DNA of 64,000 nt from Mesorhizobium sp. SARCC-RB16n (GTDB lineage: Bacteria; Pseudomonadota; Alphaproteobacteria; Rhizobiales; Rhizobiaceae). This document shows positions 1 to 8,855 of the stretch, piece by piece (the first letter of the stretch is position 1; each line of letters opens with the position of its first letter). Location of the stretch: assembly GCF_008520305.1 (NCBI RefSeq), contig NZ_ML703263.1:1-64000 (forward strand), written 5' to 3'. Both the position numbers and the translations under genes were made by a program. The notes under the pieces are model-generated. The model saw only the letters and a list, made by a program, of their open reading frames with translations, was not told the origin of the DNA and made no database searches.

Positions 1-29
1 CCGCTCCAGCAAATGCCGGGATTAAACAT

Positions 30-704
30 CTAGACCGTCTTCTCGTCCAGCAATCCCGACACGAAATCGAAGAGACCGGGCCGGCGGTCGCGCCGCAGCC
101 GCTCGGCCACGACGATGCCGCGCACCTCGGCGAAGGCGCGGTCGAGATCGTCATTGACGATGACGAAGTCATATTCCTTCCAGTGCTCGATCTCGTTGCG
201 GGCGTTCTTCAGCCGCGTCTCGATCACCGCTTCCTGGTCCTCGGCGCGGCGCTTCAGCCGCGCCTTCAATTCCTTCATCGATGGAGGCAGGATGAAGATC
301 GAGACGATGTCGGCACGCATCTTCTCCTTGAGCTGCTGAGCGCCCTGCCAGTCGATGTCGAACAGCATGTCGCGCCCCTGCGCCAGCGCCAGTTCGGCCG
401 GCTCGCGCGGTGTCGCATAGCAATTGCCATGCACCTCCGCCCATTCGAGCAGCGCGTCGGAATCGCGCAGCCGCTCGAATTCGCGCATCGTGCGGAAGTG
501 GTAGTGAACGCCCTCGATTTCCGAGCCGCGGCGCGGCCTCGTGGTGACCGAGACCGACAGTTCGAGGCTTGAATCGCTCTCCAGAAGATTGCGCGCGATC
601 GTCGACTTGCCGGCACCCGATGGTGACGACAGGACGAGCATCAACCCCCGGCGGCGGATGCGGGACCCCAAATCCCTGGGAACCATCGGTTCCTTGGCAA
701 CCAT
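30..704 (-). CDS. gmk: Guanylate kinase
   Basis: Cytosolic nucleotide kinase that phosphorylates GMP to GDP with ATP, feeding GTP/dGTP synthesis. The P-loop [10 protein letters not shown] lies at about residues 26-36, and the following [19 protein letters not shown] segment is the GMP-binding region typical of the family. At 224 aa it is slightly longer than the usual 205-210 aa because of an N-terminal extension. I chose the ATG at 704 because a GGAG ribosome site precedes it; an ATG at 686 is possible. It starts 3 nt after the yicC stop, so the two are almost certainly co-transcribed, an arrangement common in bacteria. Last gene of the minus-strand fab/mltG run inside this window. Confidence 0.97.
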   Translation of the reverse strand: MVAKEPMVPRDLGSRIRRRGLMLVLSSPSGAGKSTIARNLLESDSSLELSVSVTTRPRRGSEIEGVHYHFRTMREFERLRDSDALLEWAEVHGNCYATPREPAELALAQGRDMLFDIDWQGAQQLKEKMRADIVSIFILPPSMKELKARLKRRAEDQEAVIETRLKNARNEIEHWKEYDFVIVNDDLDRAFAEVRGIVVAERLRRDRRPGLFDFVSGLLDEKTV

Positions 705-707
705 CGG

Positions 708-1598
708 CTACTCCAGATTCTGGACCTGTTCACGAAACTGGTCGACCACGGCCTTCAATTCGAGCCCAATCGCTGTAACCGCCGCAGCGTTCGACTTGGA
801 GCACAGCGTATTTGATTCGCGGTTAAATTCCTGTGCCAGAAAATCGAGCTTGCGACCGACGGCGCCGCCGCCCACGAGCAAGGCCCGGCCAGACGCGACA
901 TGCGTTTTCAGTCGGTCGATCTCTTCGCGAATATCGGCCTTGGTGGCAAGGAACGCCGCCTCCATGTGCAACCGGCTTGCATCCAGATTGGCGGATGCGT
1001 CTATCAGCAGCCTGACCTGCTCGGCGATGCGTTCGCGGATCGCCGCCGTATCGCGGGACGGGTCGGCTTCCGCGCGCAGGGTCAGAGCCTCGATGCTGTC
1101 GATATGGCCGGACAAAAGCAGGGCCAGCGCGGCACCTTCGCCTTGCCGGGCCTTTTCCAGGCCGTTCAACGCCACGTCGAGCGCGGCCATGATGGCGATG
1201 TCGAGCGCGGCCCGCGCCTCTTCGGTTTCAATGGTTTCGGCAATGTCGAGCACACCACGCAGCGACAGCAATCCGTCAGCCGTCGCGGGCGCAACGCCGA
1301 ACTGTTCCTGCAGCCGCTTGGCAAGGCCGGCGATATCTTTCAGAAACGCCTCGTTGACGACAGGTTGCGCCTGCGCGCCGGCGGCGCGGCCGATGGTCAG
1401 CGTCGCCTGGAAATTGCCGCGGGCGAAACGCTTCTGCAGCGTTTGCCTGACAACAGGTTCCAACCGCTCGAAACCCTGCGGCAGCCGCAGCCGCACCTCG
1501 ACGCTCTTGCCATTGACGGATTTGACTTCCCAGGCAATCGAGGTGCCGTCATGCTCGGCGACGGCCCGCGCAAAACCGGTCATGCTCTGCAAATTCAT
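708..1598 (-). CDS. yicC: YicC family endoribonuclease/stress protein
   Basis: YicC-like protein of 296 aa. The start is taken at the ATG beginning MNLQSMTGFARA, the invariant family N-terminus, not at an in-frame codon 18 residues upstream; AAGGA sits about 12 nt ahead. The C-terminus (EFNRESNTLCSKSN, then a VDQFREQVQN helix) matches the DUF1732 domain with its conserved EANTL-type stretch. Escherichia coli YicC has been reported as an endoribonuclease acting on small RNAs, so an RNA-turnover role is plausible here, but this is family knowledge. It lies between mltG and gmk. Confidence 0.95.
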   Translation of the reverse strand: MNLQSMTGFARAVAEHDGTSIAWEVKSVNGKSVEVRLRLPQGFERLEPVVRQTLQKRFARGNFQATLTIGRAAGAQAQPVVNEAFLKDIAGLAKRLQEQFGVAPATADGLLSLRGVLDIAETIETEEARAALDIAIMAALDVALNGLEKARQGEGAALALLLSGHIDSIEALTLRAEADPSRDTAAIRERIAEQVRLLIDASANLDASRLHMEAAFLATKADIREEIDRLKTHVASGRALLVGGGAVGRKLDFLAQEFNRESNTLCSKSNAAAVTAIGLELKAVVDQFREQVQNLE

Positions 1599-1753
1599 GT
1601 CGCCTGCACATCCTTGAAGCCTCACCCCGATACCGGTTTCCCGGAGGGGCAAGCGCGGCTTAAAATGACCACGCCGCGAATGCGTCGAAATTGGACGCCT
1701 GGCGTTCTTTCAAATGTCAGGCTGCGGCCTTCCAGGCAACGCCTTTCTTCACC

Positions 1754-3022
1754 TTACTGGGCCGCGCCCGCATCACCGCCGGCATCGCCATTGTCGCCAC
1801 CGGCGCCATCGCTGCCGTCGGCAGGCTTGTCGGCAGCAGGTTTGTCAGCACTGCCGCTGGTACCGGCGGCAGTGGCGGCCTTGGCTGCGTCATCGGCCTG
1901 CTTCTTCTGCAGCGCGCGATAACGGGCGACGTTTTCATTGTGCTCGTTCAGGGTGGAGGCAAAGACGTGACCGCCCGTGCCGTCGGCAACGAAATAGAGA
2001 TCGTCGGTCTTCGACGGATTGGCGACGGCCTCAAGGGCCGCGCGGCCCGGATTGGCGATGGGCGTCGGCGGCAAGCCGTTGATCAGATAGGTGTTGTAAG
2101 GCGTCTGCTTCTGGATGTCGGACTGGTAGATCGGGCGGTCCGCCGGCTTGCCCTTGCCGCCAAACAGACCGTAGATGATGGTCGGATCGGACTGCAGGCG
2201 CATGCCCTTGGCCAACCGATTCAGGAAGACGGCGGCCACCCGTGAGCGTTCATCGCCCTTGCCGGTTTCCTTCTCGACGATCGAGGCCAGGGTGACAAAG
2301 TCCTCGACGTTGGCCAGGGGCAGATCCGGCGCGCGCCGCTGCCACACCTCATTGACCAGTTTCTTCTGATCGGCGAGCAGCTTGTCGACCATCTGCTGAC
2401 GCGTTGCGCCACGCGTGAAGCGCAACGTGTCGGTGGCAAGGCTGCCCTCGGGGGGCGTCTTCGCGGGCATGTCACCGCTCAGGGCGGGTTCGTCGGCGAT
2501 GCGCTGCAAGGCTTGCTCGACCGTCAGGCCTTCCGGAACGGTCAGCGAGTACATCACCGACTTGCCGCTCTTCAGGAGTTCCATGATGTCGCGCATGGAT
2601 GCCTTGGGCTTGATCTCGTATTCGCCGGCCTTGAGCGCGGAATCGTTGCCGAAGGCACGCACGCCGAGGCGGAATACGCGGGCGTCGCTGATCAGCCCGC
2701 GGCGCTCAAGCTGGTCGGCGATGTCCTGGACGCCGGTGTTGGGCTTGACGAGGAAGGTGTCGCCATTGGCGGATGGGCCGGGTTCGGTAAACTCCTGCTT
2801 GCCGAAATAGAGGGCCACGCCCGCCGCCAGAACCATCAACACCACCAAGGAGATGACGAAGTTCATGAACACGACGATCTGGCTGCGCGAAGCGCGCGAC
2901 CGTTTCGGCGGCGGCGTTCCGGCCTCCGGCCGCAGCGCCTCGCTGGCCGTCTTCGGCACGATCGGCCCGGTGTTCGCCGGCCTTTGCCCGAATTCTCCGT
3001 TGCCTGACGGATTTGTGCTCAT
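1754..3022 (-). CDS. mltG: Endolytic murein transglycosylase MltG
   Basis: Inner-membrane lytic transglycosylase (YceG family) thought to cut nascent glycan strands and so set their length. It has a Pro-rich cytoplasmic N-terminus, one membrane helix at about residues 49-72, then a LysM-like/YceG periplasmic domain. The catalytic glutamate is in ASIVEKETGKG (Glu at about 250), followed by the LQSDPTIIYG and YNTYLINGLPPTPI motifs. The C-terminus is a low-complexity Ala/Gly/Asp tail of about 50 residues, unusual in composition and probably disordered. It follows fabF by about 100 nt and precedes yicC; coupling fatty-acid and wall genes in one run is common in rhizobia. Confidence 0.96.
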   Translation of the reverse strand: MSTNPSGNGEFGQRPANTGPIVPKTASEALRPEAGTPPPKRSRASRSQIVVFMNFVISLVVLMVLAAGVALYFGKQEFTEPGPSANGDTFLVKPNTGVQDIADQLERRGLISDARVFRLGVRAFGNDSALKAGEYEIKPKASMRDIMELLKSGKSVMYSLTVPEGLTVEQALQRIADEPALSGDMPAKTPPEGSLATDTLRFTRGATRQQMVDKLLADQKKLVNEVWQRRAPDLPLANVEDFVTLASIVEKETGKGDERSRVAAVFLNRLAKGMRLQSDPTIIYGLFGGKGKPADRPIYQSDIQKQTPYNTYLINGLPPTPIANPGRAALEAVANPSKTDDLYFVADGTGGHVFASTLNEHNENVARYRALQKKQADDAAKAATAAGTSGSADKPAADKPADGSDGAGGDNGDAGGDAGAAQ

Positions 3023-3121
3023 TTCGCCCTACTGTTCGATCTCTCAACGAATCCCCTGTGGCAGAGTAGGGGCGAATATGGCAAAATTGACGACACGCCA
3101 AAGCATCGCCCGGCAGTTGGT

Positions 3122-4384
3122 TCAGCCATTATAACGCTGGAAGACGAGCGAAGCGTTGGTGCCGCCGAAGCCGAAGGAATTGGACAGGGCCACATCGATC
3201 TGACGGGGACGCGGTTTGTTCGGCACCAGGTCGATTGCTGTTTCGCGCTCGGGATTGTCGAGGTTGATGGTCGCCGGTGCGACATTGTCGCGGATGGCGA
3301 GGATCGAAAAGATTGCTTCGGCCGCGCCGGCCGCTCCCAGCAAATGGCCGATCGACGACTTGGTCGACGACATCGAAATCTTGGAGGCCGCATTGCCGAC
3401 CAGCCGCTCGACAGCGCCGAGTTCGATCGTGTCGGCCATGGTCGATGTGCCGTGCGCATTGATGTAGTCGACATCGGCCGGCGTAAGCTTTGCTCGGTTC
3501 AGCGCCGCCGTCATGCAACGGAACGCCCCGTCGCCATCTTCGGCCGGTGCGGTGATGTGATAGGCATCGCCGGTCAGACCGTAGCCGGTCACCTCGGCAT
3601 AAATCTTGGCGCCGCGCGCCTTGGCGTGCTCGAGTTCCTCCAGCACGACGACACCGGCGCCCTCTCCCATGACGAAGCCGTCGCGGTCGCGGTCGTAGGG
3701 CCGCGAGGCGGTTTGCGGGGTGTCGTTGCGTTCGGTCGAGAGTGCCCGGCAGGCCGCGAAGCCGGCGAGCGACAGCCGCGTCACAGGCGATTCGGCGCCG
3801 CCGGCCAGCATGATGTCGGCATCACCGAAGATGATCAGCCGGGCGGCGTCGCCAATGGCGTGCGCGCCGGTCGAGCAAGCGGTGACGACAGCGTGGTTGG
3901 GGCCTTTCAATCCGTGCCGGATCGAAACCTGACCCGACACGAGATTGATGATGTTTCCGGGAATGAAGAACGGACTGATGCGGCGTGGGCCGCGTTCCTT
4001 GAGGATGATCGCGTTCTCGGCGATGCCCTCAAGACCGCCGATGCCGGAGCCGATCAGCACACCGGTGGCGCAACGCTCTTCTTCGGTTGAAGGCTGCCAG
4101 CCGGCGTCCTTCAGGGCTTCATCGGCGGCCGCGATCCCGTACAGGATGAAGTCGCCGATCTTGCGAAGTTCCTTCGGCTCAAGAATGGCTTCGGGATTGA
4201 GCGTACCGTTGGAGCCGTCGCCACGCGGGATGACGTGGGCGATCTTGCAGGCAAGATCGTCCACCTCGAACTCGGTGACGCGCTTGGCAGCGCTGCGGCC
4301 GGTCAGCAGTTCCTTCCAGCCGTGCTCGAAGCCCATACCGAACGGCGAAACCAGGCCAAGGCCCGTGACGACGACACGCCTCAT
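3122..4384 (-). CDS. fabF: 3-oxoacyl-[ACP] synthase II
   Basis: Condensing enzyme of type II fatty-acid synthesis: elongates acyl-ACP with malonyl-ACP, releasing CO2. The catalytic triad is visible: Cys at about 170 in VTACSTGAHA, His in NAHGTSTMADT, and His in KSSIGHLLGAAGA. At 420 aa it is full length. The start is the ATG giving MRRVVVTGLG, the expected first strand. It lies 34 nt downstream of acpP, whose product is its substrate carrier, consistent with one transcript. Confidence 0.98.
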   Translation of the reverse strand: MRRVVVTGLGLVSPFGMGFEHGWKELLTGRSAAKRVTEFEVDDLACKIAHVIPRGDGSNGTLNPEAILEPKELRKIGDFILYGIAAADEALKDAGWQPSTEEERCATGVLIGSGIGGLEGIAENAIILKERGPRRISPFFIPGNIINLVSGQVSIRHGLKGPNHAVVTACSTGAHAIGDAARLIIFGDADIMLAGGAESPVTRLSLAGFAACRALSTERNDTPQTASRPYDRDRDGFVMGEGAGVVVLEELEHAKARGAKIYAEVTGYGLTGDAYHITAPAEDGDGAFRCMTAALNRAKLTPADVDYINAHGTSTMADTIELGAVERLVGNAASKISMSSTKSSIGHLLGAAGAAEAIFSILAIRDNVAPATINLDNPERETAIDLVPNKPRPRQIDVALSNSFGFGGTNASLVFQRYNG

Positions 4385-4418
4385 CGCAGGTCCTCCCCGG
4401 TGATGACTGCGGAAAGCG

Positions 4419-4655
4419 TCAGGCCGAAGCCTTGTCGATGTACTTCACCGCATCGCCGACGGTCAGAATGGTCTCGGCTGCGTCATCGGGGATCTCGACG
4501 CCGAATTCTTCTTCGAACGCCATGACGAGTTCAACCGTGTCGAGGCTGTCTGCGCCCAGATCATCGATGAAGCTCGCCTGCTCCGTCACTTTGTCGGCAT
4601 CGACGCCAAGGTGCTCGATGACGATCTTCTTGACGCGCTCTGCGGTGTCACTCAT
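4419..4655 (-). CDS. acpP: Acyl carrier protein
   Basis: Small acidic carrier that holds growing acyl chains on 4'-phosphopantetheine for the Fab enzymes. The attachment serine is in [12 protein letters not shown] (Ser37 using this start). I chose the ATG giving [10 protein letters not shown] (78 aa, the usual length) because a GAGGA site lies about 9 nt upstream of it; an in-frame ATG three codons earlier would have that site directly abutting it. It sits between fabG and fabF with 34 nt to fabF. Confidence 0.97.
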   Translation of the reverse strand: MSDTAERVKKIVIEHLGVDADKVTEQASFIDDLGADSLDTVELVMAFEEEFGVEIPDDAAETILTVGDAVKYIDKASA

Positions 4656-4802
4656 TTGGGGCATCCTCGTCTTTTGTTTGTCTGTCTTCGTTAGCGGGCG
4701 GAATGCCGCTAATCAAGCTGAAAGATGGTCCTGCCGGAAACGCAACGGCCACGGACCGGTTTTTGCCCGAACCGCCGGGTTGCGGGCCGCATTACACGAA
4801 AA

Positions 4803-4866
4803 ATAGCCGAGGTCCAAGCCGAAATGGTGGGTTTTCACAGCGCGGCGGTGTTGCCGTCGGACCTCG
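4803..4866 (-). terminator. Probable rho-independent terminator after fabG
   Basis: On the minus strand, directly after the fabG stop, the arms CGAGGTCC and GGACCTCG (plus-strand 4859-4866 and 4808-4815) can form a perfect 8-bp outer stem enclosing an inner CGGC/GCCG hairpin, followed by CTATTTTTCG. This would separate fabD-fabG from acpP-fabF. The 43-nt loop makes it a weaker call than a compact hairpin. Confidence 0.45.
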
Positions 4867-4867
4867 C

Positions 4868-5605
4868 TCAAATCATCGCCATACCGCCATTCACATGAAT
4901 GGTCTGCCCGGTTACGTAGGCGGCCTCGTTCGAGGCCAGATAAGCAACGGCGGACGCCACTTCGGCACTGGTGCCCATGCGCTTCGTGGGGATCGCCGCC
5001 ATGATCGCCTCTTTCTGCTTGTCGTTGAGCTTGTCGGTCATCGCCGATTCGATGAAGCCCGGCGCGACGCAGTTGACGGTGATGTTGCGGGTGGCGATCT
5101 CCTGCGCCAGCGATTTGGACAGGCCGATCATACCGGCCTTGGAGGCGCAGTAGTTCGCCTGGCCGGGATTGCCGGTCACGCCGACCACCGAAGTGATGTT
5201 GATGATGCGGCCATGGCGGCGGCGCATCATCGGGTGGGTCAGTTCACGGGTCAGCCGGAAAACGGCGGTGAGATTGACCTCCAGCACCGTATCCCAGTCA
5301 GCGTCCGACATGCGCACGAACAGGCCATCCTTGGTGATGCCGGCGTTGTTGACCAGGATGTCGACGCCCTCGAGATCGGCCTCCGCCTTCTGGCCGAGCG
5401 CCTTGACCTCGTCGCGGTTCGACAGATTGGCCGGGAACAGCTTGACCCGATTGCCCAGTTCGGAGGCCAGCGTCTCCAGTTTTTCGATGCGCGTGCCGTG
5501 CAGGCCGACGATCGCGCCCTGCGCATGCAGCACCCTGGCGATCGCCTCGCCGATGCCCCCCGATGCGCCGGTGACAAGCGCCTTGCGGCCGGTCAATTCG
5601 AACAT
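4868..5605 (-). CDS. fabG: 3-oxoacyl-[ACP] reductase
   Basis: NADPH-dependent reduction of 3-ketoacyl-ACP in fatty-acid elongation. It is a classical SDR of 245 aa with the TGASGGIG cofactor motif at residues 13-20, NNAG at about 86, and the catalytic Ser139, Tyr152 and Lys156 (YCASK). It ends in the short hydrophobic C-terminus HVNGGMAMI typical of FabG. It lies 57 nt downstream of fabD, and its context with fabD and acpP distinguishes it from the other two SDRs in this window. Confidence 0.97.
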   Translation of the reverse strand: MFELTGRKALVTGASGGIGEAIARVLHAQGAIVGLHGTRIEKLETLASELGNRVKLFPANLSNRDEVKALGQKAEADLEGVDILVNNAGITKDGLFVRMSDADWDTVLEVNLTAVFRLTRELTHPMMRRRHGRIINITSVVGVTGNPGQANYCASKAGMIGLSKSLAQEIATRNITVNCVAPGFIESAMTDKLNDKQKEAIMAAIPTKRMGTSAEVASAVAYLASNEAAYVTGQTIHVNGGMAMI

Positions 5606-5662
5606 TGTTGTCTCCAGGTTGAGAAGAGGGCACCCCGCATAGGGATGGTATCAAATGGCGTT

Positions 5663-6604
5663 TTATGCAAGCGCCGCCAATGCCGCCTCGACCTCGGCCG
5701 CGGACCCTACCGAGGCGGTGGCGATGTCGCGGTTGATGCGACGAGCCAGCCCCGAAAGCACCTTGCCGGCGCCGATCTCGTAGAGGGTGGTGATGCCGTT
5801 GGCGCCGAACCATTCCACAGTTTCGCGCCAGCGCACGCGACCGGTCACCTGCTCGACCAGACGCCGGGCGATCTCTTCGGGATCGGTCGACGGCTGCACC
5901 GATACGTTGGAAAGGACGGGGACGACTGGCGCAGTCTTTGCCACCCCGGCAAGAGCCTCGCGCATGACGTTGGCTGCAGGTGCCATCAGCGCGGAATGGA
6001 AGGGCGCTGACACCTGCAGCATCAACGCCCGTTTGGCGCCCTTTTCGGTGCACAGCTTCGCTGCCAGTTCAACCGCGGCCTTTGCACCTGATATGACCAA
6101 CTGGCCGCCGCCATTGTCGTTGGCGATCTGGCAAGTCGAGCCCTTTGCGGCCTCGGCACAGGCAGCTTCGACATCGGCCTGCTCCAACCCGATGATCGCA
6201 GCCATGGCGCCCTCGCCGGCTGGCACCGCTGCCTGCATGGCGTTGCCGCGAGTGCGCAGCAGACGAGCTGCATCGGCAACGGAAACGAAGCCGGCGGCGG
6301 CGAGTGCCGAGTATTCGCCCAGCGAATGGCCGGCGACATAGGCGACCTTGTCGTTCAGCGAGAAACCGCGCGCTTCCAGCGCCCTGATCGCCGCCAGCGA
6401 CACCGCCATCAGCGCGGGCTGTGCGTTGGCCGTCAGCGTCAAGGTCTCTTCGGGACCTTCCCAGATCAGCTTCGACAGGTTTTCGCCGAGCGCATCATCG
6501 ACTTCCTGGAAGATCCTGCGCGCCTCCGGGAAGGTGTCGGCGAGATCCTTGCCCATGCCGACAGCCTGGCTGCCTTGTCCTGGAAAGGTGAATGCGACGG
6601 CCAT
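5663..6604 (-). CDS. fabD: Malonyl-CoA:ACP transacylase
   Basis: Transfers malonyl from CoA to ACP, supplying the extender unit for FabF. FPGQGSQ at residues 8-14 gives the oxyanion Gln; the nucleophile is Ser94 in AGHSLGEYSA; the catalytic His is in SAPFHSALM. At 313 aa it is full length. It is the first gene of the minus-strand fab run and is divergent from the LtaS-like gene; 6605-6880 must hold both promoters. Confidence 0.97.
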   Translation of the reverse strand: MAVAFTFPGQGSQAVGMGKDLADTFPEARRIFQEVDDALGENLSKLIWEGPEETLTLTANAQPALMAVSLAAIRALEARGFSLNDKVAYVAGHSLGEYSALAAAGFVSVADAARLLRTRGNAMQAAVPAGEGAMAAIIGLEQADVEAACAEAAKGSTCQIANDNGGGQLVISGAKAAVELAAKLCTEKGAKRALMLQVSAPFHSALMAPAANVMREALAGVAKTAPVVPVLSNVSVQPSTDPEEIARRLVEQVTGRVRWRETVEWFGANGITTLYEIGAGKVLSGLARRINRDIATASVGSAAEVEAALAALA

Positions 6605-6880
6605 GCGAGGGCTCCCCAGACGTGTTTTGCTTGCCTGATACTACGAATTTTCCCTGCCTGTGACGCAAGGCAGGCCGCCAAGTCAAGCCACTTCACCTCA
6701 TGCCGAAGGCCGCACCGCCACGCGAGTGCCTGTTCCGAAAGGCTTTTTGGCGATCACACCTGATGAAAACCGCTCACGAATCGTTTGCTGGCTCTTCTTA
6801 TTTTCGTCACAGGCGCTAGCTTTGCGTGACAATTATATGACAATCCGATGACGTGGGTTGTCCTTGGGTGGGAAGTTGAA

Positions 6881-8809
6881 GTGGCAAAGAGTTTGAAACG
6901 TGCCGGCAATGCCGCGCCGCAGTTCCTGGAAGACGATCCGTCCACCGGCTATCTGCCGGGCCGGAAATGGCCGGTCGTCCGCTACGGTCTGGTCAGTCTG
7001 GCGATCTCGGCCGTCCTGGTGTTCGCCATCGAACTGATCGTGCGCGGTGATGTTGCCGGCACCGTTTCCTTCTTCCTGCAGCCGCTCAAGCCCGGCTGGA
7101 CCACCATCGTCGTGTTCGCGCTGATCCTGATCGGTCTCGATGCCGTGCTCGGCCGCAGTCATCAAAGCCTGATGATCGTGGCGCCGCTGACCCTGTCGCT
7201 GGCCTTTGTCGGCCACCAGAAGTCGCATTATCTCGGCGATCCGCTCTATCCGACGGACTTCCTCTACGCCCGCCAGATCTTCGCCCTGCTGCCGCTGCTG
7301 GTGCGTGAGCGGCCAATGACCGCGCTCGCCATGGTCGCGGGCATCGTCGCCGGCCTGTCCCTGCTCGTCTACGGCTGGCGGCTATGGCGCCGCAAGGTTC
7401 CAGCCCTCAGCCACAAGGGCCGCCTTGCCCGGCTGACGCTGGCGGTGCCGCTGCTCGCCTTTTTCGTCTCGATCATGGACTACGCCACCTTCTCATGGAC
7501 GCGGGACCGGCTGCAGATCATCCCCATCATGTGGGACCAGAAGGAAAACTACGCCTCCAACGGCTTTGCGCTCGCCTTCGCGCTCAACGTGCCGATGGCG
7601 CATGTCTCGGCCCCGCCCGGCTATTCCGATAAGGCAATCGCGGCGATCGACAGGCCCAATGTGAAGGCCTCGGTGCCGGCCCAGAAGCCGGACATCATCG
7701 TCGTCATGAGCGAATCCTTCTGGGATCCAACCAAGTTGCCCGGCGTCACCATTACTCCCGATCCGATCCCCAATGTGCGGTCGCTCCGCTCGGGCTCGAT
7801 GTTCTCGCCTGAATTCGGTGGCATGACCGCCAATATCGAATTCGAAGCGCTGACCGGGTTTTCGAACGCCTTCCTGCCGGCCGGCAGCATTCCCTACCAG
7901 CAATATGTACGCACCCCGACGCCGTCGATGGCGACGTTCCTGAAGAGCGAAGGCTACAGGGCGCGCGCCATCCATCCAGGCACCAACTGGTTCTGGAATC
8001 GCGGCGCGGTCTATGCCGATTTCGGTTTCAACGACTTCAAGTCGGAAGAGACGCTGCCGCCCATGGAAAAGCGCGGACCGCTGGCATCCGACGCTGCGAT
8101 GACCGACGAGATCATCCGCGAAGCCGACGCCAGCGACGATCCCGTGTTTTTCTTCGCCGTCAGCCTGCAGAACCATGGCCCGTATGAGCCGAACCGTTAT
8201 TCGAACCCGACCCATTCGGTGCAAGCGCCGATCAGCCGGTGGGCGCGTGAATCGCTGCTCTCCTACGCCGAGGGTTCAGCCGACGCGGACCGCGGCCTCG
8301 AGCGGCTCATCGAATGGGCCAAGACGCGCGAGCGGCCGACGATCGTCGCCTTCTTCGGCGACCATCTGCCGCCGCTCGGACCGGTCTATGTCGAGACCGG
8401 TTTCCTGAAGGACAACGTCGCGCCCCGCAAGGAACCGACGCCGGAGGCGGCTCTCGAACATCACGCGACACCGCTGATCATCTGGTCGAACCGTTCAGGC
8501 CCGGTCGAGAATCTGGGGACGGTGAGCCCTTCGTTCCTGCCCTATCATATCCTGACCGCCGCGGGCATCACCCACCCCTACTACACCGGCTTTCTGGGCG
8601 AGATGCGGGAGCGCTATCGCGTTGTCGACCGCAACCTGCTGCTCACGCCGACCGGCCCGGCCAAGCCCGACTGGTCGCGCCAGAAGGAGATCGACCCGGC
8701 GATCCGCGATTTCCAGCTGATCCAGTACGACATGATGTTCGGCAAGCGCCATGCAGCGCCCGACTTCTTCCCCGAGACGGTCGACAAGGTTGTCGCCCAT
8801 ACGAGCTGA
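6881..8809 (+). CDS. LtaS-type membrane sulfatase/phosphoglycerol transferase
   Basis: Polytopic membrane enzyme with a large exported sulfatase-fold domain, as in lipoteichoic-acid synthases and glucan phosphoglycerol transferases. About five N-terminal membrane helices (first 210 residues) precede the catalytic domain. Visible site residues are Glu in VMSESFWD, the nucleophilic Thr in GGMTANIEFE, and the metal ligands Asp-His in FFGDHLPP. Rhizobia have no teichoic acid; a related family decorates cyclic beta-glucans with phosphoglycerol, so that is a plausible but unproven role. I preferred the GTG at 6881, which has GGGAAG 6 nt upstream; an in-frame ATG at 6848 without a clear ribosome site is the alternative. 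Confidence 0.85.
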   Translation: MAKSLKRAGNAAPQFLEDDPSTGYLPGRKWPVVRYGLVSLAISAVLVFAIELIVRGDVAGTVSFFLQPLKPGWTTIVVFALILIGLDAVLGRSHQSLMIVAPLTLSLAFVGHQKSHYLGDPLYPTDFLYARQIFALLPLLVRERPMTALAMVAGIVAGLSLLVYGWRLWRRKVPALSHKGRLARLTLAVPLLAFFVSIMDYATFSWTRDRLQIIPIMWDQKENYASNGFALAFALNVPMAHVSAPPGYSDKAIAAIDRPNVKASVPAQKPDIIVVMSESFWDPTKLPGVTITPDPIPNVRSLRSGSMFSPEFGGMTANIEFEALTGFSNAFLPAGSIPYQQYVRTPTPSMATFLKSEGYRARAIHPGTNWFWNRGAVYADFGFNDFKSEETLPPMEKRGPLASDAAMTDEIIREADASDDPVFFFAVSLQNHGPYEPNRYSNPTHSVQAPISRWARESLLSYAEGSADADRGLERLIEWAKTRERPTIVAFFGDHLPPLGPVYVETGFLKDNVAPRKEPTPEAALEHHATPLIIWSNRSGPVENLGTVSPSFLPYHILTAAGITHPYYTGFLGEMRERYRVVDRNLLLTPTGPAKPDWSRQKEIDPAIRDFQLIQYDMMFGKRHAAPDFFPETVDKVVAHTS

Positions 8810-8855
8810 AGGTCTCGATCCCCTCGGTAATGCGCGCGCCCTCGGCATCGCGCGC

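Noticed and set aside
4703-6010. A 435-codon plus-strand open frame over fabG/fabD
   Set aside because: Shadow of the fatty-acid genes with no recognisable protein pattern.
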